From contig NC_092349.1 of NCBI RefSeq assembly GCF_963676685.1, forward strand, positions 77,884,604-77,948,603: a stretch of 64,000 bases of DNA, read 5' to 3'. Origin of the DNA: Mytilus edulis. Lineage: Eukaryota; Mollusca; Bivalvia; Mytilida; Mytilidae. Shown here piece by piece: positions 1 to 9,990 of this stretch. How positions within the stretch are numbered: the first letter of the stretch is position 1; each line of letters opens with the position of its first letter. A program made the translations under genes and the position numbers. The notes under the pieces were generated by a model. That model ran no database searches. It was not told the DNA's origin and worked only from the letters and a program-made list of their open reading frames with translations.

Positions 1-82
1 TGTGTAGCGTGAGGATCATGCTCTAATTTATATTGAAGTATGAATTCCTGTAACACGACTGATAACATTTATTTTTTTTAAG

Positions 83-1279
83 GCCAAGAAAAAAGAATTT
101 AAAGACAAATTTCTTAAAATTTTTGGATGTCAAGAAAAAGGCAACCACACGGACGGTAATATCCACTTTATTTCTAACGTAGAATCACCTGAAGACGATT
201 TTACAGAGTTGAGGGCACACATTTCAAAGATTGCTAAGCATATGGACTTTTTTAGTGAAAAACTTCCTACAAAGTGGATTCAATTAGAAAACACATTAGC
301 AGTTTTACTAGATTTGGCGGAAAAAGGAAAAATATCATATTGTGAAAAATATGAAAATACTGAGAAAATCGCTCATAAGCTTTCAATAGAAAAAGACAAA
401 CTGCTACTTTTCTTAAATTACCAGCACAAAATTGGGAATATAATATTTTTTGACGACAAACGTGATTATATCATTCTACAGCCAAAGTGGTTAGTCAACT
501 GTTTCAAATGCCTTATATGTGATGATGACAAGAATCTCTGTACCACAGAAGAATTGTACGACCTAAGACATAAAGGAATGCTATCAGACGATGTGATAGA
601 TAAACTATTTAGTAAAGTGCCTGAATTAATGAATAAAAATAGTAAAACACATATACTTGATGTAATGGAAAAATTTGACATAATAGTAAAACCCAAATCT
701 TTGAATACATACTATATACCATGTATGATTACACAAATATTGTCTTTAGAAAGCATTAAGGAAGCGTTTAAAGTCAAAAATCAACATTGTACACCTTGGT
801 TGGTAGTTGAATTCCAATTTCTGCCAATTTCTTATTATTATCACATTTTGTTCATGTACATTAAAGAAAAAACAGTCTGTAAAGAAAAGACACCAATCGG
901 GGATGGACCTCCAGCTATATATGCAGGAAAAGTAGTAGTTTATCTAGATGAAACCAAACAACGAAAGTTAGTCATTTGTTTTTCAAGGAATGCTATATCC
1001 TTACAGATATGGAACAATAATGATATGGACGTCAAGGAATATCGAAAAATTGTAGCAGAGATTTGCAATAAAATTGAAGATTTAGAGACAAAATTAGACA
1101 ATAAATTACAGTACGAAATTAAATCGAAATGCAATAATGGGGATTATTTTAGTAGTTCTGGCAGAATTAGCTATAAATCTCTCAATAAAACACGCGTAAA
1201 AGGAAAATACCATTGTGAAGAACATGACTGTATGCACACAAAGAAAGAAATAGAGAACACCTGGTTAAAAACTGCGGCT
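83..1279 (+). CDS. Roc-COR-type protein, internal exon (partial gene)
   Basis: One open exon of about 399 codons, entered through an AG acceptor at 81-82 after a T-rich tract and left through a GTAAGT donor at 1280. It ends on a complete codon (phase 0). The first ~45 residues resemble the end of a Roc (Ras-of-complex) GTPase domain. The LPTKWIQLE stretch and the following block (FLNYQHKIGNIIFF, then LQPKWLVNCF) resemble the start of a COR domain. The last third has a conserved cysteine/histidine segment (YHCEEHDCMH) just before the donor. Such proteins are large and multi-copy in bivalves and are thought to act as signalling scaffolds or STAND-like switches; the role here is inferred. The GTPase P-loop would lie in exons left of the window. 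A TTG or ATG inside the exon is not a real start. No stop or frameshift interrupts it, so the exon looks functional. Confidence 0.72.
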
Positions 1280-1534
1280 GTAAGTATATATTGACATTTG
1301 TTTTATATAAATCTAATCCAGAAATGATTGAATGATCAAAACAATTGATAATCTAAAAAAGATTAAAATGCTGATAATTTTAAGCTTTTGCATGTGGTCC
1401 ATAAATTTTATTAGGAATCAACGAGAAATAATACAAAACTGCATTGGATGTTGGATATTTTAGTCGTAGATGCATGATTTTTTTTTATTAGTTGTTAGTG
1501 GCTTTGAACTAGCTGTCAGATAACTGCGAGTTCT

Positions 1535-2015
1535 CTCAGATCTGTGTCTTTTTGTTGTTGGGATGTACAAGTACCCGGCCACCTCCACTTGTATTTATGT
1601 CCATCTGATGAGTTAAGCCTTTTCAACTGATTTTTTTTATAGTTTTTTCTTATGTTATAATATTAAACCACTGACCCAGGTTAGGGGGAATCCCGCTAAC
1701 ATGTTTAATCCCACCACATTTTTGTATGTATGTGCCTGTCCCAAGTCAGGAGCCTGTAATTCAGTGGTTGTCGTTTGTTTATGTGTTACAAATTTGTTTT
1801 TCGTTAAAAAAAAATTATATAAATAAAGTCGTTAGTTTTCTCGTTTGAATTGTTCAACATTGTCATTTAAGGGCCTTTTCTATCTGTCTATGCGGTATGT
1901 GCTTTATCATTGTTTAAGGCAGTACGTTGCCCTATAGTTATTAATGTCTGTGTCATTTTGGTCTCTTGTTGAAATTGTCTCATTGGCAATCATACCACAT
2001 CTTCTTATATATGTA
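1535..2015 (+). repeat. Mussel interspersed repeat R1, copy 1
   Basis: SINE-like sequence inside the intron after the COR exon. It carries the internal motif TGTCCCAAGTCAGGAGCCTG (1738-1757) and ends near 2010 with TCTCATTGGCAATCATACCA. A second, diverged copy lies at 2370-2805. Partial copies lie at 62463-62640 (minus) and 63795-63890 (plus). It has no coding capacity. The family name is mine; the repeat is recognised by its recurrence in this window and by familiarity with bivalve DNA. Confidence 0.7.
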
Positions 2016-2369
2016 TTATATTGAACTGGCAACCCAATCCTGTTAACAACTCATACATGGGAATAATAATTTGTAACTCATTAGTTGAACAATTAATAAT
2101 CCTTTATATACCTAGTTATTTTTAATCTAGATCTAAAAGAATATCGTATTCTGATCATGGTAAAAAAATGTGAAATTGAAACTTATACTAATAGGGATTT
2201 AATATAATTCCTGTGGTCTTGAATGCATTTATCAGTGACCATTCCATGCATTTTCAAATACAAATATATACATTGACTATTATAATACTCCTTATTTCCG
2301 TGATGATCGGCGAGTAGATAATCAGTACCTAAGTGCATGAAATATAATCAAGACATCGCTCATAGTGTA

Positions 2370-2805
2370 TTAATTTACGTTTTTTGATTGAGTTAAGCCT
2401 GCTAATTGATATTTTATCGTGTGTTTTTCTAAGTTGTGCTGTTATGCTATTGTTTCAGAAAAAAGGAGAAGGTTTGGTACCATTAAAACGTTTAATCCCG
2501 CTGCAAATGTTTGCACCTGTCCTAAGTCAGGAATCTGATGTACAGTAGTTGTCGTTTGTTTATGTAATTTATAAGTGTTTCTCGTTTCTTTTTTTTTATA
2601 TAGATTAGACCGTTGGTTTTCCCGTTTGAATGGTTTTACACTAGTAATTTTGGAGCCCTTTATAGCTTGTTGTTCGGTGTGATCCAAGGCTCCGTGTTGA
2701 AGGCCGTACATATACCTTTTATGGTTTACTTTTTTAAATTGTTATTAGGATGGAGACTTATCTCATTGGCACTCGCACCACATCTTCCTATATTTAGTAA
2801 CATAA
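2370..2805 (+). repeat. Mussel interspersed repeat R1, copy 2
   Basis: Diverged copy of the 1535-2015 repeat in the same orientation. It shares the GAGTTAAGCCT start, the CCTAAGTCAGGAATCTG module at 2520-2540, and the end TCTCATTGGCACTCGCACCA. The two copies lie 0.35 kb apart in the presumed intron between the COR exon and the BIR exons. Small ORFs overlapping it on both strands are incidental. Confidence 0.65.
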
Positions 2806-3261
2806 ATCAAATGTACTAAAGTCCTTACGTTTGAATATATCCATAATTTGAAGGAGTATCTCCCTTTTATATCCGGTATTTAAGAAATGTTATCGTAATG
2901 TTTCGTTGTACATATGCAGATGATCATTTATCTTAAAAGCTGCAAACTTTAAAAAAAATATTATATTGCAAAATGCGGTACATTTATTTATTTCAGTTCT
3001 TTTGAAACTGTTTGAAACATGGGATCCGGACCTATACAAGAACAGTTTTTTCACTCAGGTGGACCTAACCGGAGATTTAATAATACTTAGAATCATTCAT
3101 GTTATCGCCAAATTGATTGCGATAGGGGCAAACTTTGAAGAGTTTTATTCGAAGTGCAATATTATGAAAATATTTTATAGTGAACTCGTATATGTTTTAC
3201 CGTTTATAGCATTTTTATTACATTTTACTTGCATTCCGATGTTGTCATTTCTGATCTTCAG

Positions 3262-3379
3262 CTAATACTTCCACTTTTGCAATATAAAAAACTTGGAAAA
3301 AGATTGGAATCATTCAACAGTTGGCCAAGTGCTAAACCAACACCTAAAAATTTGGCTGCAGCTGGATTTTTCTATTCAG
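3262..3379 (+). CDS. BIR domain, N-terminal half (exon)
   Basis: Exon of 118 bp after the acceptor TCTTCAG (AG 3260-3261), ending at 3379 before GTACTA. It reads in phase 0 from 3262. The peptide contains the classic start of a baculoviral-IAP-repeat fold: RLESFNSWP, then LAAAGFFYSG. The exon ends one base into a glycine codon, and the next exon at 3836 supplies the other two bases, giving the usual FYSG-QGDRVQC continuation. The upstream COR exon ends in phase 0, so a COR-to-BIR splice keeps the frame. That fusion is inferred. A separate IAP gene with its own upstream exons is the alternative. Confidence 0.75.
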
Positions 3380-3835
3380 GTACTAGTAATACAGTTTTAA
3401 AACATTGTTCTAAAATTTCATAAGAAAATACTTATGTTTGAAATAATGTCAAGCAAACAAATACGATCGAAATAAAATTTCAATGATTATGAGAATGTTA
3501 TGAAAAGATTTTATTGTTTGCAATTTGGTTTGGTAATGAATATAATGAACATGATAGGTTCTGATCTGTCAGAAAATATTCTAAAATCTCCTTATGACAT
3601 CACATAATGTCGCTGTAGTCAAAGTGTGTCATTATACCTTAGCTAAAACAAACATAATGTACTGTATACTATTAAACAAAAGTCTAGATAAAGTTATATA
3701 CCATTTTAGTAGTTGTGCAGAACCTCATTAGAATCAAATTTGTTTTTTCTTTATTCCGTAGATGTTTTTATGTACACTAATATTGATATTTACTTGTGCT
3801 TTGACTACAACTTTATTATTTATTTTTTCACATAG

Positions 3836-4005
3836 GACAGGGAGATAGAGTGCAATGTTTCTATTGTGCTGGAATAATATGTCAGTGGGACGAAAACGAT
3901 GTACCAAGAAAAGAACATAAACGTTTGTTTCCATCTTGTCCTTTCATTAAGAAAATGTATAACCAAAGTCATCAAACTACAGAAAACAGCAAAACATCGG
4001 ATTGA
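3836..4005 (+). CDS. BIR domain, zinc-binding half and stop (last exon)
   Basis: Exon after the acceptor CACATAG (AG 3834-3835). Together with 3262-3379 it completes one BIR domain. The zinc ligands are visible: CFYC (Cys-x2-Cys), then EHKRLFPSC (His-x6-Cys). The aspartates of the QWDENDVP loop sit where family members have the W..GDDPW segment. The domain is followed by a 17-residue Ser/Thr/Gln-rich tail and TGA at 4003-4005. No RING or CARD follows. A BIR can bind caspases or IAP-binding-motif peptides; whether this one does is unknown. An AATAAA at 4181-4186 fits a 3' end. Confidence 0.75.
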
Positions 4006-4180
4006 AACAAAGAAAAATAGTATACTGTAGACATAGCGAATATTCATGAACCTTATATACAATACTCATTTTACAAAATGAAGGCTTTTAAACTAATTGA
4101 AACAATTTTGCAATATAAAACATGGTTATTGAAGACAAATGTTACGGGTACACAGGACTAATAAGTAATTGTCAAGGCCA

Positions 4181-4186
4181 AATAAA
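4181..4186 (+). terminator. Candidate polyadenylation signal of the BIR gene
   Basis: AATAAA hexamer about 176 bp after the BIR stop codon, with no further exon recognised before the next repeat. The downstream GTTGAAAAGCATTGAGGACC resembles a piece of the hammerhead-associated repeat, so the signal could also belong to that repeat. Confidence 0.4.
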
Positions 4187-4764
4187 GTAACGTTGAAAAG
4201 CATTGAGGACCCAAAACGACTTTTTTGAGTTTCGACTTTAAATCTGAAATCAGATACATGTAGTAATAATTTCCATAGTCAGCCTAATTTTTTAAAAGTA
4301 TGTGGTCGCTATCTATCATTATGAATGTAATCGTTAATTTCAGTTTGGTTTCACTTGTTTAATGATAATAATTTCGGCATGAAAATTATTTAAATCTTTG
4401 GAATTAGAAAAGAGAATTAGCAGATCTTTTAGTTTGCAAATTTCGATCAATTATTTTTTCAATTACATTGCATCACTATCTATAGCTCATGATGGAATCC
4501 CTATATATAGCATTGCTTTGCCTGCTTTTGTAGCAAACTCAAATTTATTTTTTCAAGAAATTACCTTAACTTTACTGCTAAAAATAATAAAAGTAGACAC
4601 TATTGCTCGCTTATTGCTTATTAGTCCATGGTGACGAGGATCCCAGCACCTTTGTTCTACCAGGTATGATCTGAGCCGGATCACCCCTACAAGGTCACCT
4701 CTGCTTGAGTTTCTTTGTTTTGCATGCTTTCCTTTGTTCTGTAACATTTTTGCGGGAATGTCAA

Positions 4765-5253
4765 GTCCATTATAAAACTTATATTGATGATGTTTTATCA
4801 TTGAACAACCCATACTTCAGCCAATACTTACATCTCATATATCCCAGTGAACTTGAAATTAAGGATACTACTGATACTAGAAGGACTGCTTCATACCTTG
4901 ATCTTTGCCTCAATATTGACGTAGATGGACGACATCACACGAAAATCTATGATAAACGGGACGATTTCAACTTCCCAATTATCAATTTCCCATTTCTCAG
5001 CAGTAAAATACCCTCTGCCCCTTCGTATGGTGTTAAAATATCACAATTGATACGTTATTCACGTGCTTGTTCACACTATACGGACTTCATATACAGGAGT
5101 GTGCTCCTTACGCAGAAACTGCTCCAACAAAGTTATGAGGAGGATAGATTAAAATTGACACTCCGTAAATTTTATGGACACCATCACGAATTGGTGGATC
5201 CATATGATGTCTCTTTAACCAAACTATCTAAGGACATTTTTACCACATGGTAG
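4765..5253 (+). pseudogene. Penelope-like reverse transcriptase, C-terminal fragment (PLE-A copy 1)
   Basis: The open frame starts inside the RT palm at the catalytic motif YIDD (4780-4791) and runs to the terminus ...DIFTTW plus TAG. It carries the downstream signatures also seen in copy 3 (57794-58267): TASYLDL, YDKRDDFNFP, YGVKISQLIRYSRACSHY, and RKFYGHHHELVDPYDVS. Everything before YIDD is missing. Unrelated sequence with its own repeat flavour (4640-4760) abuts it, so this is a 5'-truncated insertion, as is common for retroelements. The catalytic aspartates are intact here, in contrast to copy 3. Assignment to the Penelope-like group rests on motif style and on the hammerhead-like sequence 3' of the RT. 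No GIY-YIG nuclease domain is visible. Confidence 0.75.
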
Positions 5254-6909
5254 ATTGTGGTTTGTCATTATGTCGTCTAATCTTTTAATTACCAAACGTG
5301 ACTTATTCCCGATTGTGACTGTTTTGCTGAATGTGTATTCGCATTGCTATGAGACGTGTTTCTGTACTTGTTTGTCCCAAGTTCATGTGTTTGGTTTACA
5401 TGTTTAATGTTATTCTCATCGGATTTTGTCAAATGTGTTGACGTCTTTTTATTATATTTGGGTGTTACGGATAGAAAAATTAATCACCGCCTTTATTAAT
5501 TATATTAAATTTTGTACGATTATTTACGTTTGAAGTTGGATTCATAACAAACTGGACATATATATATTACAGTTAATTGCTATTAATAAGTATTGCAATA
5601 TGCATTTTGTTTAAATTAATTATCAGTATTTAGTTCTGATATAATCTTAAATCAATCCTAATTCTATCTCACTTTGATAGTTTTTCATATGTGACGTCAT
5701 GCTGTTTCTAAATTTCATAAATTCAAATGTGGCATAACGTTTGTACCTTTTCGCCATCGTATGTGACGTCACATTTTTGTAATTACGTTGACGCCTGGAC
5801 TGATTCGGGTGTGTCTATTCTGTGTTAAACTTTAATAGCATTATGTATTCGGGTTTAGTTTTCTGTAATTAGTTAATACTTCAGTTTCATTATGTATATC
5901 TCTTTCATATTCATTTGTTAAAATTTACTGTTTGCATTAGCATGAATTGTTCTATATAATAAGGATGTTCTTATCCCGGGCATAAATACAATGCCGTATT
6001 TGGCAAAACCTTTTCAACTTTTGATCTTCAGTGCTGTACAACTTTGTACCTTTTTCACTTTCGATCTTTTATATCTGGGCGTTATGTATTCGGGTTTAGT
6101 TTTCTGTAATTAGTTAATACTTCAGTTTCTTTATGTATATCTCTTTCATATTCATTTGATAAAATTTACTGTTTGCAATAGCATGAATTGTTCTATATAA
6201 TAAGAATGTTCTTATCCCGGGCATAAAAACAATGCCGTATTTGGCGAAACCTTTTCAACTTTTTATCTCCAGTGCTGTACAACTTTGTACTTTTTTCTCT
6301 TTCGATCTTTTATATCTGGGCGTCACTTGTAAATCCTGTGTGGACAAGGCGCGTTTTTGGCGTATTGAATTTTAAACCTGATGCTTTTTGTTATCTATTA
6401 ATCATGTTTTTCTTTGTCTAATATGTTCTATTTATTTGTATTGTAGTCCTGTAATATGTTGTCATTTCAATGTTATATTTAACTTTGCCATTAAAGTGCG
6501 AGGTTTGGCATGCCACAAAACCAGGTTCAACCCACCACTTTTATTCCCCTTTAAAAGTGTCCTGTACCAAGTCAGGAAGATGGCCATTGTTATATTATTG
6601 TTCGTTTCTGTGTGTGTTGCATTTTAACGTTGAGTCGTTTGTGTTTTCTCTTATTTTTGAGATATTAAGATCAGACGGTACTTGTCTATCCCTAATTCAT
6701 GTATTTGGTTTTCATGTTATATTTGTTATTCTCGTGGTGTTTTGTCTGATGCTTGGTCCGTTTCTGTGTGTGTTACGTTTCGGTGTTATGTCGTTGTTCT
6801 CCTCTTCTTTTTAATGCGTTTCCCTCGGTTTTAGTTTGTTGCCCCGATTTTGTTTTTTGTCCCTGGATTTATGAGTTTTGAACAGCGGTATACTACTGTT
6901 TCCTTTATT
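5254..6909 (+). repeat. 3' region of PLE-A copy 1, with an internal 241-bp tandem repeat
   Basis: Noncoding tail of the copy-1 element, co-linear with 58268-59740 of copy 3. It holds a segment from about 5838 to 6078 that repeats at 6079-6320 (GTATTCGGGTTTAG ... TTATATCTGGGCGT). The second unit runs on into a ruined hammerhead-like sequence (6322-6370, CACTTGTAAATCC in place of CTGATGAGTC). Further on come GGTTCAACCCACCA (6525-6538), the CCAAGTCAGGA module, and the shared 3' end AACAGCGGTATACTACTG (6872-6889). Small ORFs here are not conserved between copies. Confidence 0.7.
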
Positions 6910-7504
6910 TATAATCAATTATACGGAAAGTACGATAACTTTAATTTTGAAAAGACATAATCGTTTAAGTTATAGATACAATGGATAAGCTTTGATACAT
7001 GAAAAAAGAACATTCGACCTCCGGCTTATGGTTTCTTTTTCAAGAATTAACGCTTATATATCCATTTTATCTAGTATATCACTGAAAATAGCTTTTATAA
7101 TTTGTTCCCTTTATCAAATATTTAATCTAGTATGCGCTGTGGTCGGAAAGGATTCTTGTTTTTTTAAATATAAGTTAGTGTCACATGCTTGCTAAATTAA
7201 ACTGATCATATACGACAATAGAACTATGACAAAAGACAGGCAGATTAGTTAAATGTTTAGTTCACCATAAAATAGTTTGTATAAGCTAGATAATACTTGG
7301 TTGCGGTTTTCAATGACCAAGCATTTTCTGACTAATTTAGAACATATCACATCTTCAAGTGGCATTACAAAAGTATACTTTTACATAGCACTATTCAAAC
7401 CTTAATGTGAATTCAAGCTTATTAGTTAGGATTCTACTTAGTCAAAAATATCTCCCCATTACACACCTAATGTTTACAATCGTAATCAAAGTAATAATTG
7501 ATCT

Positions 7505-7540
7505 GAGCGTCACTGATGAGTCAAAACGCGCGTCTGACGT
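7505..7540 (+). repeat. Hammerhead ribozyme remnant lacking stem II
   Basis: Reads GAGCGTCACTGATGAGTC followed directly by AAAACGCGCGTCTGACGTA. Compared with the intact copy at 42922-42968, the stem-II loop and its 3' strand plus the G of GAAA are deleted. Stem I and the GTC cleavage triplet remain. It should not self-cleave. Confidence 0.6.
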
Positions 7541-8529
7541 ATTAAATTGTAATCCTGGTACCTTTGATAATTAATGACGTACTGAAAGTGAGGTTAATGT
7601 ACAGAGATATATATGTCTTTGAGACATGATGAATAAATGACATTTGAATAAGTCCTCACCGTAATACGAAGTCAGGAATATGACAGTTGTTATCCATTCG
7701 TTTGAAGTGTTTGAACTTTTGATTTTGCCATTTTATAAGGGACTCTTCGTTTTGAACTTTCCGCGGAGTTTAGTATTTTTGTGATTTCACATTATTTTAT
7801 ATTTATAACACACTATAACCTAGTGGTGATGTATATAACAATGTTATTCTGTAATAATTCGATGTTTCTAATAGACCGGATTTCAGTACGCATTCACATT
7901 TTCCCGCAAAAAGTCCTTGTGATATTCTGCCGCATGAGTTACCACAATTTTTCTGTACGTATGCAAAGATATTGATGATTTTTTACATATATATAATTTT
8001 TCTAACGACAAAACATATTTCTATTATTAATTTATGTTCTAAAAAAATACTTTAATGAGTATTCATTGACGAATTGAATTATTAGCTAGCGATAAGGAAT
8101 GTTGTTTTGCACTCGTTCATTTCCGCGTATTTATTGATCGATAACCCATCAAAACGAAAACTAACAATGTGGCAACAATACCTCGGAATGCCCTCACAGT
8201 CAAATGGCGGTCATTGTAGGGATGCCGCGCCGTCAATTAAGCTCATGAAAACCGATAAATTAGCCTATTACGGTCCTTATATGACAGTTGTTTGTTAAAA
8301 GACAAATTTATCTACTAGCTATAGCTATTGAGTATCGATGTAAACAGTTCAAATGTACTCATTTGTCTTTTTTCCTTCTCTAACAAAGAGTTCCATTTCT
8401 TTTGTTTGATTTCACCTAGGTATATTTAACAGTTATCTTAATACATGAGATGAAATAAAACAGGAATAGTTTAATAAAGACAAAAAGGATAAATTGTTAA
8501 AAAAAAAAAGGTTTTTTCCCTGCTTTAAT

Positions 8530-8652
8530 TTAAAGAGAGACGAAAGATACCAGAGGGACAGTCAAACTCATCAATCGAAAATAAACTGACATCGCCATGG
8601 CTAAAAAAGGAAAAAAAAGACAAACAGACAAACAATAGTACACATGACACAA
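8530..8652 (-). repeat. PLE-B 3' fragment
   Basis: Reverse-orientation piece of the repeat seen in full at 43553-43852. The shared words are CGAAAGATACCA, GGGACAGTCAAACTCAT and GCCATGGCTAAAAA. It breaks off near 8652. Confidence 0.65.
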
Positions 8653-9125
8653 CATAGAAAACTAATATATTGTATCTTACAATTCCTCATTTAGAAAATC
8701 ACACATTGTTATATACATCACTACTAGGTTATATGTATTTTTGTTTTTGATAATTTTGCATGTGAAACTCGTCCAATAAATGTCAAAATTACGACCATTC
8801 AACTAAAAAAGCTTATTTTTTATTGATAAAATACATGTTATTTCTTTCGAAAAAGTTCCTTTGCGTATATTCCAACAGTCATTGTTTTCTTTGAGAAAAA
8901 AAGCATAGTCTGGTATAAAAATCTGATTATTATTTAACTTACAGCTGTTGGTCCCTTTTCATTTTTTTTTGTTGGTTTTATTATATATATGTACCATAAT
9001 GAACATTTGTAATATTCACATTATTTTGTATTTTTCGTCTTTAATCCTTAGCTCCTCTATTCCAATAGAAATTGCCATTGGGATTGTACACTTTATTCGT
9101 GTACTTATTAAAAGTTATTTGAAAT

Positions 9126-9250
9126 GTTTATGTCCCACCTAGGGGCATAATGATTTTCGTTATGTGTGTCCGTTCGTTCGTCCATCCGTCCGTTCTTCTG
9201 TCTGTCCCGCTTCTGGTTAAAGTTTTTTGTGAAGGTTCAGGTTAAAGTTT
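9126..9250 (+). repeat. Dispersed bivalve repeat with CCGT/CGTT tract
   Basis: CCACCTAGGGGCATAATG followed by a pyrimidine-biased (CGTT)/(CCGT) run at about 9168-9205 and the words CCCGCTTCTGGTTAAAGTTT. I recognise it as a common bivalve intergenic repeat. Only a partial copy is present before PLE-derived sequence begins near 9254. Confidence 0.5.
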
Positions 9251-9253
9251 TTT

Positions 9254-9990
9254 TTCTTTAAAAAAATGTCCTGCACCAAGTCAGGAATATGGTCATGTTA
9301 TATTATAGTTCGTTTCTGTGTATGTTACATTTTAACGTTGTGTTTCTTTTGTGTCGTTTGTTTCCTCTTATATTTGAGTGTGAATTCAAATTATCATAAG
9401 ACGTGTCATGGTACTATATATCCCAAATTCAAGTATTTAGAAACCATTTATATTATGTTGTTAAACTTTAATGATAATTTTAATACTTTAGATGATAACC
9501 AAAAGTTAGTGCTTTTATTCTCAGATGTAAATATGATACATGTGTGTGCCAAAACCTGTCATTTGATTTTAAAAAGGTGTAGAAATTTTATATATTGTAA
9601 ATAGTATTTTATTTCATATTGTGTATTATATCTATGCATTTTAATAGTCTCTTATAATTCTGTATATAATGACTCTCATTTTATTTAGTGTTTTTTTACA
9701 ATGTATAAAGATCGATTGTACTTGTTGAAAGATGAAACTTTAAAAAAAACATTGAATTGAATTGAATTGTATTTAGTTTTGATGTTATATTTGTTATTCT
9801 CATCGGATTTTGTCTAATGCTTAGTTCGTTATTGTGTTTGTTACATTTTAATGTTGTGTCGTCTTTCCCTCTTATATTTAATGCGTTTCCCTCGGTTTTG
9901 GTTTGTGACCCGGATTTGTTTTTTTTTTCCATCGATTTATGAGTTTTGAACATCGGTATACTTCTGTTGCCTTTATTTGGTCGATGTAGT
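9254..9990 (+). repeat. PLE-A 3' tail interrupted by a LINE 3' end
   Basis: The outer sequence matches the end of the PLE-A 3' region (CAAGTCAGGAATATGG at 9276-9291, CGTTTCTGTGTATGTTACAT, and the end ATGAGTTTTGAACATCGGTA at 9939-9958). It is broken between 9440 and 9770 by an inserted LINE 3' fragment, which is listed separately. Most of this segment is also part of the 2,192-bp tandem duplication. Confidence 0.65.

Larger units (their letters stand above)
6910..9125. other. Intergenic stretch without a recognised gene
   Basis: AT-rich DNA with only short, unconvincing ORFs. It holds a stem-II-deleted hammerhead remnant (7505-7540), a CAGGAATATGACAGTTGTTAT repeat module (7672-7692), and a reversed PLE-B 3' fragment (8530-8652). 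Nothing else was identified. Confidence 0.5.

Noticed and set aside
2966-3265. 99-codon ORF with a possible TTTCAG acceptor at 2996
   Set aside because: The downstream frame would need phase 1 from the previous exon, whereas the COR exon ends in phase 0, and the peptide shows no domain. Left out as an exon, though a weak possibility remains.
6388-6814. 79- and 114-codon overlapping ORFs, and the similar 140-codon ORF at 59049-59471
   Set aside because: They lie in PLE 3' regions. The reading frames are not conserved between the copies although the DNA is.
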